Source: Enterobacter quasihormaechei (GTDB lineage Bacteria; Pseudomonadota; Gammaproteobacteria; Enterobacterales; Enterobacteriaceae). From it: a stretch of 64,000 nucleotides of DNA. Shown piece after piece: positions 20,860-30,229 of the stretch (position 1 is the stretch's first letter; every line of letters begins with the position of its first letter). Location of the stretch: the NCBI RefSeq assembly GCF_004331385.1, contig NZ_SJON01000006.1, forward strand, positions 124,001 through 188,000, given 5' to 3'. The translations under genes and the position numbers were made by a program. The notes beneath the pieces were generated by a model. That model saw nothing but the letters and a program-made list of their open reading frames with translations, was not told where the DNA came from and ran no database searches.

Positions 20860-22970
20860 CGGAGGCGAAGACAAAACCCTACGCTCCACGGGTGGTATCA
20901 GAAGGCGATATTCCGGTACACAAAACCCTGGGCGAAGTCGCCCAGACGTGCAACGTCGGGATACCGCGTCCGATGCCCGGCATTGTGATCCTCGTCCATG
21001 GCGTGAACGACGTGGGGGAAGCTTACCAGAATCAGGAGAAAGGAATACTTGTCGGGCTGGGTAAGCGACTCAACCGGCAGGATTTTTACGCCCACGAATG
21101 GAAAGACTACAGAATTATCACTCCCGGGCGTTCCCCCATCATCCCGTTTTACTGGGGATATAAACCGGTTACGCATGATGATTACTGGGCGGACCAGAAG
21201 CGCTACCGGGAGGAAGTCGGGAAGCTGAGTGACAAAGCGCATCTTCCCTATGATGCGTACCAGGAAGATAACGAGACGAATAAAAAGTCGCTGGGTAATG
21301 ACGGAAAAGGGCCGTTTCAGTACCAGAACGATAACTTTAAGAACGCACTTGATACGAATTTTGCTAAGGAGGGCGGGACCTTTGCCAACGCGACGACGAC
21401 GATCCCGGATATGCTGGGACCCGGCGCCGGTGGCTTCGGCGTTGCGGCTGCGGGATTTGCCTCGCTGCACTTCAATGATGGCGATTTTACCCATCCTATT
21501 TATGAAAACCCGCACCGCATTTATCAGTTTTTTGCCGCTCAACGGCTGGCGGATTTGATTATTCAGATTCGTCAGCCGTTAGTAACGCAAAACGATGTTA
21601 TCAATATCGTCGCTCACAGTCAGGGCACGATTATTACTATGCTGGCAAATATGCTGGTGAAACAGGCAGGATACGATCCGGTAAACTGTGTGGTTCTTAA
21701 TCACTCACCGTATTCTCTTGAGTCGCGCGTGGCTGAGAATATTCAGCCGGGTTATCAACAGACCGACGATGCCAGACAGCAGACATTTAAAAATTTCTGT
21801 CGCCTGATGCATACGCAATGGAAAGGTGGCGGGAAAATGGCAGAGAGCGAATTACTGGCTCTGGAGGCCTCCTGTACCTTGCGTAAACCTTCCGATAATC
21901 CGCTACGAACGGATGACAGATATTGCCGAAGCAACGACGGTAAAGTGTATAACTACTTTTGCCCGAATGATGGCGTCGTGTCGCTGGAGAATGTGCAGGG
22001 TTTTGGCTGGCGGGGCATTCCTCAGAATATTGCCAGTGATATACCGAATCTGTTTCAGCGCGTGTTTTACCAGCATGGTGAAGTAGGAAACATCCCTGAC
22101 GCTAACCCCTTTGAGCTACCACCGCGAACTGAGGGGGATGCAAAATATGCCTTTCTCACGAACGCCAGTTACAGCGCTCGCGATGTGGTAATAAACGGTG
22201 AGGAGTTACCGGAACCTTTTATTTTCAAACTCCAGGGGGAGGATAATCACCCGGATAACGATCCTAAAACCAGTGATAAACCGTATACCTATTATGTCGA
22301 TCCGGACAGCCCGGACGCCTACATTTCCTATTCCGCCAAAGCCAGCGCCATTAAGCGCACAGTAACGACAACCTTTGCTGTGAACCGCTATCAAAATATT
22401 GGCTGGCAGCCTGGTCACGTTTTATCTGCTTCAGAGCTTAAAGAAGAGAGTTTTGAACGCAAGCATGAAGTTATTTATGGTGAGGTGTCAGGTTCGCGTG
22501 ATTTTCAGTTAGTTACCCTTACCTGGAAGAAAACACCGGAAGAACTGCAAGCGGAATGGCAGAAAATCGACCCGGTAGGCTACAGCCAGCACTCCTCTAT
22601 TGTGATGAGCGAATTTGCACCATCGCACGCTATGGCGTTTGATTTGGCTATTGGGCAGTGCAAATCATTCGATTATCAGGCGGGGAAATTTTGGGAAGGG
22701 TTATTACATCGTGCGGACTGGCGCGATCCGCAGAACGGTTATCCTGCCGCTAAAGAATATTACCGTACAGGAATGCTAGATGAACAGCGTACGAAATGGT
22801 TTATGAATAGGCCTGATGAGGTGCTTCCAAAAGGGGAGTACGGTGTGGAAAACCACTTTAAAAATGCCTCGCCAGCCATGCCGTCACGCGAACTGTCCAT
22901 CAGAAATCAGGATGTAGCAAATTTGCAATGGGATATGCCAAAGCCCATGAGTGATAGTCAACTGGCTTAA
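20856..22970 (+). CDS. tle3: T6SS lipase effector, Tle3-like alpha/beta hydrolase
   Basis: A predicted antibacterial phospholipase delivered by the upstream VgrG. It has 704 residues. An alpha/beta-hydrolase start is visible: the oxyanion-type strand GIVILVHGVND (H48-G49) and the nucleophile elbow NIVAHSQGT with S255. The first Gly of the GxSxG motif is Ala here. Length, the HG motif, the elbow and the C-terminal half fit the Tle3 class, which carries a DUF3274-type C-terminal domain; that domain is inferred from memory of the family. There is no signal peptide, as expected for a T6SS cargo. Its ATG overlaps the vgrG stop and an immunity gene follows after nine bases. Confidence 0.8.
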   Translation: MTEAKTKPYAPRVVSEGDIPVHKTLGEVAQTCNVGIPRPMPGIVILVHGVNDVGEAYQNQEKGILVGLGKRLNRQDFYAHEWKDYRIITPGRSPIIPFYWGYKPVTHDDYWADQKRYREEVGKLSDKAHLPYDAYQEDNETNKKSLGNDGKGPFQYQNDNFKNALDTNFAKEGGTFANATTTIPDMLGPGAGGFGVAAAGFASLHFNDGDFTHPIYENPHRIYQFFAAQRLADLIIQIRQPLVTQNDVINIVAHSQGTIITMLANMLVKQAGYDPVNCVVLNHSPYSLESRVAENIQPGYQQTDDARQQTFKNFCRLMHTQWKGGGKMAESELLALEASCTLRKPSDNPLRTDDRYCRSNDGKVYNYFCPNDGVVSLENVQGFGWRGIPQNIASDIPNLFQRVFYQHGEVGNIPDANPFELPPRTEGDAKYAFLTNASYSARDVVINGEELPEPFIFKLQGEDNHPDNDPKTSDKPYTYYVDPDSPDAYISYSAKASAIKRTVTTTFAVNRYQNIGWQPGHVLSASELKEESFERKHEVIYGEVSGSRDFQLVTLTWKKTPEELQAEWQKIDPVGYSQHSSIVMSEFAPSHAMAFDLAIGQCKSFDYQAGKFWEGLLHRADWRDPQNGYPAAKEYYRTGMLDEQRTKWFMNRPDEVLPKGEYGVENHFKNASPAMPSRELSIRNQDVANLQWDMPKPMSDSQLA

Positions 22971-22979
22971 GGATAGAGC

Positions 22980-23687
22980 ATGAAGATATTTTTTATCGGC
23001 CTGACGACCTTTGCTGTTTTGCTAGTGACCGGATGCCTGGCGAAAGAACCGCCGACGCAGGTAGTTTATCGATTCGATGATCATCGTTATCTCGAACTGA
23101 AAGGGTGGGATTGTGAAGGCGAACTCTGGTACACGGATACTAAACGAGGCATTCACACCGAACCCGTTAGTCAGTTTTATCGACTATTTACCCGTAAATT
23201 TATTCATCCATCAGAGCGATATATTGCACTGACGGGATGGGGAGTGAGTGGATTCATAGTATCTAAGGACTATGGGAAAACGTGGCGCTCTGTAGCGTTT
23301 TCACCAAATCATAATGAACCCAATGGTGATGACTACGCGCCGTATGAGGATATTATTTCTTTCACCGTCGTCAACGATCAGGGCTTTTTACTAACCAAAC
23401 ACCGACTGTATATGTCATCAAAGCCATTTGAAGACCCGCGCACTCTGCCCGGTGGGCCGGGGATTGCCTATACCGTGGATGACGGAATGGGAAATAAAGT
23501 AAGCGGGAAGCTGGACCCCCGTTCCCCTGGCTGGGCGTGGGGAATGGTCTATATGACTAAGCAGGGGCTCGAGGGCAGCACGCAGCAACTTAAGGCTAAC
23601 TGGCAAGATTTACCCGACAGCGTACCCGACGTGAAAGGCTATACCGGCTGGAAGCACATGCAATGCAACATGGATGCCGGAAAATAG
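22980..23687 (+). CDS. tli3: Lipoprotein, probable Tli3-type immunity protein
   Basis: A secreted lipoprotein of 235 residues. The signal peptide MKIFFIGLTTFAVLLVTGC ends in a lipobox VTGC with C19 as the acylated residue. Residue 20 is Leu, not Asp, so outer-membrane sorting is expected. The periplasmic part contains a WGVSGFIVSKDYGKTWRS segment that looks beta-propeller-like. Its position directly after the lipase gene, and the periplasmic site of action of T6SS lipases, make it the likely immunity protein. The sequence itself shows only a lipoprotein. Confidence 0.75.
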   Translation: MKIFFIGLTTFAVLLVTGCLAKEPPTQVVYRFDDHRYLELKGWDCEGELWYTDTKRGIHTEPVSQFYRLFTRKFIHPSERYIALTGWGVSGFIVSKDYGKTWRSVAFSPNHNEPNGDDYAPYEDIISFTVVNDQGFLLTKHRLYMSSKPFEDPRTLPGGPGIAYTVDDGMGNKVSGKLDPRSPGWAWGMVYMTKQGLEGSTQQLKANWQDLPDSVPDVKGYTGWKHMQCNMDAGK

Positions 23688-23699
23688 GGAGATAAAGTG

Positions 23700-23957
23700 A
23701 TGAAAGGCGTCATTAGGTTAAACGATCCGCTGATAAGCGGAGGAAAAGTCACTAAGGCCTCTGGGGCAGACTTTATAGGTCAGCCCGTGGCCTTGAAAGA
23801 CGATCTTGTGCAGTGTCCGCTCCATAAAGGGATGTTCCCAATCACTGAATGTCACCCAACCTGGACCATGCATGGCCGTGGGGTTGTGGTAGATGGCTGT
23901 CGCGCGGCGTGTGGATGTGAAATCAAAAGTACCTTACCTGTGGCGGGAGCTTCGTAA
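23700..23957 (+). CDS. PAAR-domain spike tip protein
   Basis: A protein of 85 residues without extension, the size of a bare PAAR cone that sharpens the VgrG tip. It begins MKGVIRLNDPLISGG, with the PAAR-like signature, and has Cys and His (C39, H42, C51, H52, H58, C67, C71, C73) able to bind the tip metal. The ATG at 23700 is preferred over a GTG at 23697 because AGGGAG (23686-23691) then sits eight bases upstream. Its stop overlaps the next start. Confidence 0.85.
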   Translation: MKGVIRLNDPLISGGKVTKASGADFIGQPVALKDDLVQCPLHKGMFPITECHPTWTMHGRGVVVDGCRAACGCEIKSTLPVAGAS

Positions 23958-25351
23958 TGCGCGCATGGTGGTTATACAAAAAACAGCCAGACCCGGAATC
24001 CACTGTGCCAGTCGCCATGATTGTTTTCATCTATGTGATAGCCGTCGCAATGGGCCTCGCGCTCCGGGCTCTCACCTGGCCTGAACAGGAACACGTTTCG
24101 GCTCTCTTTTTTGTACCTTCAGTTATTCTGCCCATCTGTGTTGTGTCGTTGTTAGTTTTTACAGGTTTTATATTTCATGACGCCAACATTCATTATGCTG
24201 AAACCCGAAAATTCATGGCAAAAGAGCAGGAGATTAATTTAAAGACGTATGCGCGGAAAAATATGGCTATCGCAGCATGGTCTTCAATCACCCCCCTGGA
24301 GCAACCCGCGCTGAATATGTTGAAACTGGAAGGCGAATTTCCGCTGGCACCGAAAACGCCGCTTAACATTCAGATGGAAGATCGCTTCGACCAGACCAGG
24401 AATGAACAGATGTTTTACCGCTTACTGGATCCGATGGCAGAGAAATTTAAGGACTATAACTACCGTATTTTTGAAACCGTTGTCTGGGTTCACGGAGGGA
24501 GTGGATCCTGCATTGATGAACTGAGGCGCACTCTGGAGCGGTTGGGTATTGAAACGGCCAGCACGTGTAAAATTGAGTACAGCACAGAATGTCCTGACTA
24601 CGCGATCGTTAGCCAATGGATGAACTTATCTGATTACAGAGTTGAAAACCGGTTAATTGTTATCGTTGATTTACATGAAGAAAGCGGCGAATCAAAGAGC
24701 ATGGAAAATGCATGTGCGTTCCTGCTGACCAGTCATTATGTCCGGGAGGAGGGCGAAAAACCGGTATATTTATATCAGCCTATGTCTGACGTGACCGATG
24801 TAGAGGACAAAATGGCGGTCTTCCTGGAGAGTGGTTCGGTACTTTCGCCGAAAAATCTCTGGTATACCGGGCTGTCCCGTATTGAAAAATATCCATTAAT
24901 GCAGGCACTGGACAACAAAGCGCTCACGGTTGAACGGCTGGATATCGATGCCTCTCTGGGCGCAAAGAGTGCCGGGTATCGATGGCTGGCTCTGGCATTT
25001 GCGGCGGATGCGGTAAAATATGCTCAGGGGGAGCAACTGGTAGCTTATTCAGACAAAAACAAATTTTGTGTTACTGCGCTTTCCTCCATGAAGACAGCTA
25101 TCCCAAAAAAACTTACCTGGTGTAACTGGAGTAATCCCCTTTATCCTGCGGGTATGGCGGCTTTATTCTGCGTGTTATCCCTCATTGCCTATCGTATCAG
25201 TTTCCCGGCGCAAAACGATCAGCCAGCAATCTGGGAACTGATTGCGAGCATCATTATTCCCTTCGTTATTTTTATAGGCCTCGGTAGCTTTATTTTCATC
25301 TCGAAAACGAATGAAGCCTACGAGGACATGGAATACGAATGGAAGCGATAG
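23957..25351 (+). CDS. tla3: Membrane protein, probable Tla3-type lipase adaptor (DUF2875)
   Basis: A protein of 464 residues with two predicted membrane helices near the N-terminus (about 17-37 and 49-73) and two near the C-terminus (about 395-414 and 425-449), leaving a large soluble middle. It has no recognised catalytic motif. In Pseudomonas aeruginosa the Tle3 lipase needs the DUF2875 adaptor Tla3, encoded beside it, to be loaded on VgrG2b. The gene content here (vgrG, Tle3-like, lipoprotein, PAAR, this gene) matches that set. The family call rests on context and general resemblance, not on a search. Its start overlaps the PAAR stop by one base. Confidence 0.6.
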   Translation: MRAWWLYKKQPDPESTVPVAMIVFIYVIAVAMGLALRALTWPEQEHVSALFFVPSVILPICVVSLLVFTGFIFHDANIHYAETRKFMAKEQEINLKTYARKNMAIAAWSSITPLEQPALNMLKLEGEFPLAPKTPLNIQMEDRFDQTRNEQMFYRLLDPMAEKFKDYNYRIFETVVWVHGGSGSCIDELRRTLERLGIETASTCKIEYSTECPDYAIVSQWMNLSDYRVENRLIVIVDLHEESGESKSMENACAFLLTSHYVREEGEKPVYLYQPMSDVTDVEDKMAVFLESGSVLSPKNLWYTGLSRIEKYPLMQALDNKALTVERLDIDASLGAKSAGYRWLALAFAADAVKYAQGEQLVAYSDKNKFCVTALSSMKTAIPKKLTWCNWSNPLYPAGMAALFCVLSLIAYRISFPAQNDQPAIWELIASIIIPFVIFIGLGSFIFISKTNEAYEDMEYEWKR

Positions 25352-25376
25352 AACGAAAAACGTTTATCATGCAATG

Positions 25377-25402
25377 TGGCTGGTCGCTTAGTTGACCAGC
25401 CA
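25377..25402. repeat. Hairpin at the right edge of the T6SS module
   Basis: TGGCTGGTC (25377-25385) pairs with GACCAGCCA (25394-25402). It lies just after the last module gene and just before the end of the convergent purT. It shares the GCTGGTC/GACCAGC core with the hairpin at 18047-18073. Confidence 0.6.
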
Positions 25403-25410
25403 TTAGTTGT

Positions 25411-26589
25411 TTACCCTGTCACTTTCACCGCAGTGGCCGCTATTTTCGCTCTTGCAACGGCTTCGTCCACGTTATCCCCGGTCGCTAATGCCACGCCCAG
25501 ACGACGGGTGCCGTCGATCTCCGGTTTGCCGAACAGTCGGACCTGCAAGCCTGCGCCAACCGCACCTTCGACGTTATCAAAAGTGACATTCTGGCTGGTC
25601 AGCTGCGGCAGGATCACCGCGGAGGCAGCCGGGCCGTACTGGCGAATGCCGCCAACCGGCAGGCCGAGGAAAGCGCGCACGTGCAGCGCAAACTCGGAGA
25701 GATCCTGTGAAATCAGCGTGACCATACCGGTATCGTGCGGGCGAGGGGAGACTTCGCTGAAGATCACCTCGTCGCCGCAAACAAACAGCTCCACCCCGAA
25801 CAGGCCGTAGCCGCCCAGCGCCAGCACCGTCTTGCGGGCGATCTCCTGCGCGCGCGCCAGCGCCAGCGCGCTCATCTGCTGCGGCTGCCAGGATTCGCGA
25901 TAATCGCCGTCTTCCTGACGATGACCAATCGGGTCGCAGAAATAAACGCCGTCCACGGCGCTGACGGTAAGCAGGGTAATTTCGAAATCAAACTTCACCA
26001 CGCCTTCCACGATGACGCGCCCGGCACCGGCACGACCACCCTGCTGGGCATAGTCCCAGGCCTGGTCCAGCGTACTGCTGTCGCGGATAAAGCTCTGCCC
26101 TTTGCCGGAGGAACTCATTACCGGCTTAATGATGCACGGGTAGCCAATCTCTTCGACGGCCTGGAGAAACGCAGCTTTATCCCCGGCAAAACGGTAGCTT
26201 GACGTCGGGAGCTGTAATTCTTCTGCGGCCAGGCGACGAATGCCTTCCCGGTTCATGGTCAGTTTTGCCGCTGTGGCGCAAGGCACTACGCGCTGGCCTT
26301 CCTGCTCAAGGGCCACCAACACCTCAGTGGCAATGGCCTCAATTTCAGGCACCACGAAATCCGGTTTTTCTTCGGCAATCAACGCCCGCAGGGCATTGCC
26401 GTCAAGCATATCAATGACGTGCGAGCGATGCGCGACGTGCATCGCTGGAGCATTCGCGTAACGGTCCACCGCAATCACCTCTACGCCCAAACGCTGGCAT
26501 TCAATGGCCACTTCTTTACCCAGTTCACCCGAGCCCAACAGCATTACGCGCGTCGCGGCAGGGCGCAGCGCGGTTCCTAAACGAGTCAT
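25411..26589 (-). CDS. purT: Formate-dependent phosphoribosylglycinamide formyltransferase
   Basis: An ATP-grasp enzyme that makes formyl-GAR from GAR, formate and ATP in purine synthesis, an alternative to the folate-dependent PurN. It has 392 residues, the usual length. An N-terminal nucleotide-binding fold ([16 protein letters not shown]) is followed by the ATP-grasp core ([38 protein letters not shown]). A PurR box lies 34-49 bases upstream of the start. In E. coli it directly follows eda; here the T6SS module lies between. Confidence 0.97.
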   Translation of the reverse strand: MTRLGTALRPAATRVMLLGSGELGKEVAIECQRLGVEVIAVDRYANAPAMHVAHRSHVIDMLDGNALRALIAEEKPDFVVPEIEAIATEVLVALEQEGQRVVPCATAAKLTMNREGIRRLAAEELQLPTSSYRFAGDKAAFLQAVEEIGYPCIIKPVMSSSGKGQSFIRDSSTLDQAWDYAQQGGRAGAGRVIVEGVVKFDFEITLLTVSAVDGVYFCDPIGHRQEDGDYRESWQPQQMSALALARAQEIARKTVLALGGYGLFGVELFVCGDEVIFSEVSPRPHDTGMVTLISQDLSEFALHVRAFLGLPVGGIRQYGPAASAVILPQLTSQNVTFDNVEGAVGAGLQVRLFGKPEIDGTRRLGVALATGDNVDEAVARAKIAATAVKVTG

Positions 26590-26622
26590 AAAATCCCCCT
26601 GAAAAAGTTGCGGGCAGTATAA

Positions 26623-26638
26623 ACGAAAACGTTTGCGT
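26623..26638. promoter_or_regulatory. PurR box of purT
   Basis: ACGAAAACGTTTGCGT matches the 16-base PurR operator pattern ANGCAANCGNTTNCNT at all fixed positions but one. It lies just upstream of the purT start, consistent with repression by purine-loaded PurR. Confidence 0.8.
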
Positions 26639-26759
26639 CTGTCTTGTATGGGGATAGCCAGGGCAGGGGAGAAATTTGCGCTTCTTTAGCACTGACAGAC
26701 ATTTCCTGACACCTGCTCGCTTAGGCTGTGAAAGTACGCACCGTAACGTGAGGAAAAAT

Positions 26760-27410
26760 ATGTCAGGCTGGATGAATCAACTGCAATCCCTGTTGGGACA
26801 AAAAGGCTCGTCGTCCGGCGAGCAGGGTCTAAGCAAGCTGCTGGTGCCGGGAGCGCTCGGCGGGCTGGCCGGTTTGCTGGTTGCCAATAAATCATCGCGA
26901 AAGCTGCTGACGAAATATGGCACCGGCGCGCTGCTGGCGGGCGGAGGAGCCATTGCGGGCAGCGTTTTATGGAATAAATACAAGGACAAAGTGCGCAACG
27001 CGCATCAGGATGAACCGCAGTACGGGAAGCAGGCGACGTCGCTAGACGTACGCACCGAGCGTCTGATCCTCGCGCTGGTGTTCGCGGCCAAAAGCGACGG
27101 GCATATCGATGCCAGTGAACGCGCCGCGATCGAACAGCAAATGCGGGAAGCGGGCGTCGAGGAGCAGGGCAGGGCGCTGGTGGCGCAGGCCATTGAACAG
27201 CCGCTCGATCCGCAGCGCCTGGCGCAAAGCGTGAAAAACGAAGAAGAGGCGCTGGAACTCTATTTTCTGAGCTGTGCCGCCATCGATGTCGATCACTTTA
27301 TGGAGCGCAGCTACCTGAACGCCCTCGGCGATGCGCTGAAGATCCCGCAGGACGTTCGTGAGGGGATCGAGCAGGATATTCAGCAGCAGAAACAGACCCT
27401 CGCGGGCTAG
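26760..27410 (+). CDS. yebE: YebE, DUF533/TerB-like inner-membrane protein
   Basis: A protein of 216 residues from the ATG at 26760 ([16 protein letters not shown]), after GAGGAAAAAT. The N-terminal part is Gly-rich and hydrophobic ([29 protein letters not shown]), and a TerB-like helical domain follows (about 95-210, with [17 protein letters not shown]). The function is unknown; in E. coli it belongs to the Cpx envelope-stress regulon. The E. coli neighbours yebF and yebG are absent between purT and this gene. Confidence 0.93.
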   Translation: MSGWMNQLQSLLGQKGSSSGEQGLSKLLVPGALGGLAGLLVANKSSRKLLTKYGTGALLAGGGAIAGSVLWNKYKDKVRNAHQDEPQYGKQATSLDVRTERLILALVFAAKSDGHIDASERAAIEQQMREAGVEEQGRALVAQAIEQPLDPQRLAQSVKNEEEALELYFLSCAAIDVDHFMERSYLNALGDALKIPQDVREGIEQDIQQQKQTLAG

Positions 27411-27485
27411 AAGGGCATGTTTCGCTTGCATCATACGCGCGTTTTGCCAACCTTATAGGATGTAAAACGAAAAAGTAAGAATGCC

Positions 27486-29561
27486 ATGCCTCCAAAAGCC
27501 CGACGTACTCCTTATGCGATCGTCACGCATGGCGATACGCGTATAGATAACTACTACTGGCTGCGGGACGATTCTCGTTCCCGGCCAGAGGTGCTCGACT
27601 ATCTGCACGAGGAAAACGACTATGGCCGAAAGGTCATGGCCAGCCAGCAGGCGCTTCAGGACAGGCTCCTGAGCGAAATGGTGCAGCGTATTCCCCAGCG
27701 CGATGTCTCAGCCCCGTGGTGCAAAAACGGCTATCGCTATCGCCATATTTACGAGCCGGGAAACGAATATCCCATCTATCAGCGCCAGTCGGTGCTGAGT
27801 GCCGAGTGGGACGAATGGGATATCCTGCTTGATGCTAATAAACGTGCGGCCCACAGTGAGTTTTACACGCTGGGCGGCATGTCGATTTCCCCTGATAACG
27901 CCATTATGGCGCTGGCGGAGGATTATCTTTCCCGCCGGCAGTACGGTTTGCGCTTCCGCAATCTTGAAACGGGAAACTGGTATCCCGAAATGCTGGATAA
28001 TGTTTCCCCCGATTTTGTCTGGGGCAACGATTCAGAAACGGTCTACTACGTTAAAAAGCATGCCTCAACGCTGCTGCCTTATCAGGTCTGGCGCCACACG
28101 GTGGGGACCGATTCCGCCGACGACGAGCTGGTGTACGAGGAAAAAGACGAGACGTTCTACGTCAGCCTGCATAAAACCTCATCTCGCCACTACGTGACTA
28201 TCTTCCTTGCCAGCGCCACCACCTCTGAGGTGTTGCTGCTGGATGCCGAACTGCCGGATGCGCAGCCGCTGTGCTTCCTGCCGCGCCGTAAAGATCATGA
28301 GTACAGCCTGGATCACTTCCAGCACAGCTTTTACCTGCGTTCAAATCGCGAGGGCAAAAACTTTGGTCTTTATAAAACCAAAGTGCGCGATGAACGGAAG
28401 TGGGAAGTGTTAATTCCCGCGCGCGATCAGGTGATGCTGGAGGGGTTCACCCTGTTTACAGACTGGCTGGTGGTGGAAGAGCGCCAGCGCGGGCTGACCA
28501 GTATCCGACAAATCAACCGCAAAACCCGCGAGGTGGTGGGTATTGCGTTTGATGACCCGGCTTACGTCACGTGGATTGGCTTTAACCCGGAACCGGAATC
28601 GTCCCGCCTGCGGTATGGCTATTCGTCGATGACTACCCCGGACACGTTGTTTGAACTGGATATGGACACCGGGCAGCGTCAGGTGATTAAGCAGGCGGAG
28701 GTTCGGGGATTTGAGTCGGAGAATTATCGCAGTGAGCACCTGTGGGTGACCGCGCGCGACGGCGTCGAAGTCCCCGTGTCTCTCGTCTACCACAAGGACC
28801 ACTTCAACAAAGGCAAAAACCCCATCCTCGTCTACGGTTACGGCTCCTACGGATCCAGCATGGACGCCGATTTCAGCAGCAGCAGGCTGAGCCTGCTCGA
28901 CCGTGGCTTTGTTTATGCGATTGCCCATATTCGCGGCGGCGGCGAGCTGGGGCAGCACTGGTATGAAGACGGAAAATTTCTCAAAAAGAAAAATACCTTC
29001 AATGATTACCTGGACGTCTGCGATGCGCTGCTTGCCCAAGGGTATGGCGATCCGCAGCTCTGCTTTGGCATGGGGGGCAGCGCCGGAGGCATGCTAATGG
29101 GCGCTGTGATTAACCAGCGGCCTGAGCTTTTTAAAGGCGTTATCGCCCAGGTGCCGTTTGTGGACGTGGTGACGACCATGCTGGATGAGTCTATTCCGCT
29201 GACCACCGGTGAGTTTGAGGAGTGGGGGAACCCGCAGGATGAAACCTATTACCGGTACATGAAAGAGTACAGTCCGTACGATAACGTCGAGGCGAAAGCC
29301 TATCCGCATATGCTGGTGACCACCGGTCTGCACGATTCCCAGGTGCAGTACTGGGAGCCAGCGAAATGGGTGGCGAAGCTGCGCGAGCTGAAAACAGACG
29401 ATAATCTGCTGCTGCTGTGTACCGATATGGACTCGGGGCACGGGGGGAAATCAGGGCGATTTAAATCCTATGAAGGGGTGGCGCTGGAGTATGCCTTTTT
29501 GATTGGCCTGGCGCAGGATACGCTGCCAGGCCGCGCGGGAACTCAGGCTTCGCCTAAATAA
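27486..29561 (+). CDS. ptrB: Oligopeptidase B (protease II)
   Basis: A cytoplasmic serine peptidase of the prolyl oligopeptidase family that cuts short peptides after Lys or Arg. It has 691 residues. The N-terminal beta-propeller covers about 70-400 and the C-terminal alpha/beta-hydrolase carries the triad S532 (GGSAGG), D617 (GLHDSQ) and H652 (DSGHGG), at the positions known in the E. coli enzyme. No signal peptide is seen. Its last 19 bases overlap the 3' end of the convergent exoX, so there is no room for separate terminators. Confidence 0.97.
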   Translation: MPPKARRTPYAIVTHGDTRIDNYYWLRDDSRSRPEVLDYLHEENDYGRKVMASQQALQDRLLSEMVQRIPQRDVSAPWCKNGYRYRHIYEPGNEYPIYQRQSVLSAEWDEWDILLDANKRAAHSEFYTLGGMSISPDNAIMALAEDYLSRRQYGLRFRNLETGNWYPEMLDNVSPDFVWGNDSETVYYVKKHASTLLPYQVWRHTVGTDSADDELVYEEKDETFYVSLHKTSSRHYVTIFLASATTSEVLLLDAELPDAQPLCFLPRRKDHEYSLDHFQHSFYLRSNREGKNFGLYKTKVRDERKWEVLIPARDQVMLEGFTLFTDWLVVEERQRGLTSIRQINRKTREVVGIAFDDPAYVTWIGFNPEPESSRLRYGYSSMTTPDTLFELDMDTGQRQVIKQAEVRGFESENYRSEHLWVTARDGVEVPVSLVYHKDHFNKGKNPILVYGYGSYGSSMDADFSSSRLSLLDRGFVYAIAHIRGGGELGQHWYEDGKFLKKKNTFNDYLDVCDALLAQGYGDPQLCFGMGGSAGGMLMGAVINQRPELFKGVIAQVPFVDVVTTMLDESIPLTTGEFEEWGNPQDETYYRYMKEYSPYDNVEAKAYPHMLVTTGLHDSQVQYWEPAKWVAKLRELKTDDNLLLLCTDMDSGHGGKSGRFKSYEGVALEYAFLIGLAQDTLPGRAGTQASPK

Positions 29562-30205
29562 TACTTCAGCGTCAGGCGCAGTTCCGGGCTCATTCTGTCG
29601 AGGTTGTTGTACAGCCAGCGCAGGTAGCCCGGATCGTTGTCCGCCACTTCCGCTACCGGTTTCCCCCGGTATTTACCGAACGTGAAGGTGGTCAGTAGTG
29701 CGGGGCGGCCGGTAATGGTCGCCATATCGTCTGGCGTCCAGCCGGATGTATTCATGATATCAATCAGGAGCGCCGCGGTGATGTAGCAGTCATACAGGGC
29801 GCGGTGATGGTGTAGCCCTTCCGGCGTCCGCACGCTGAGTTTGCGCGACTTATACAGCGCCATATTGCTGTATTTGATCCCCGGCCACAGGCGGCGCGCC
29901 AGCTTCATGGTGCAAATCCATTCGCCGGGCATCTCCGGCAGCACACGGCGGTCAAAACTGGCGTTATGCGCGACGTACCACTGGCTGCCGTGGTAGAGGG
30001 GGATGATCTCTTCAATCCACGGCTTGTCCGCCACCATCGATTCCGTAATGCGATGAATGGCCATCGCCTGCGCACTGATGGGGCGATCCGGGCGCACCAG
30101 ATGGCTCATTGGGTTGACTATCTTTCCGTCAATCACGTCGACAGAAGCGACTTCCACAATTCCGCCCTGCAAATCGCAAGTTTCGGTATCAATAACGCGT
30201 AGCAT
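29543..30205 (-). CDS. exoX: Exodeoxyribonuclease X
   Basis: A distributive 3'-5' DNA exonuclease of the DnaQ superfamily that acts in mismatch and other repair. It has 220 residues. The DEDDh residues are D6 and E8 (IDTETC), D85 (NASFDRR), H134 and D139 (HRALYD). The C-terminal part keeps the FTFGKYRGK motif of this group. Its end overlaps ptrB by 19 bases in tail-to-tail arrangement. Confidence 0.96.
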   Translation of the reverse strand: MLRVIDTETCDLQGGIVEVASVDVIDGKIVNPMSHLVRPDRPISAQAMAIHRITESMVADKPWIEEIIPLYHGSQWYVAHNASFDRRVLPEMPGEWICTMKLARRLWPGIKYSNMALYKSRKLSVRTPEGLHHHRALYDCYITAALLIDIMNTSGWTPDDMATITGRPALLTTFTFGKYRGKPVAEVADNDPGYLRWLYNNLDRMSPELRLTLKYYLGEA

Positions 30206-30229
30206 TGATCGCTCCTGATCCTAAAAGGC

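Noticed and set aside
26676..26759. N-terminal extension of yebE by 28 residues
   Set aside because: The ATG at 26760 has a good ribosome site (GAGGAAAAAT) and matches the family start.
26700..26760. CpxR box before yebE
   Set aside because: Only loosely similar GTAA elements are present, without the right spacing; not supported.
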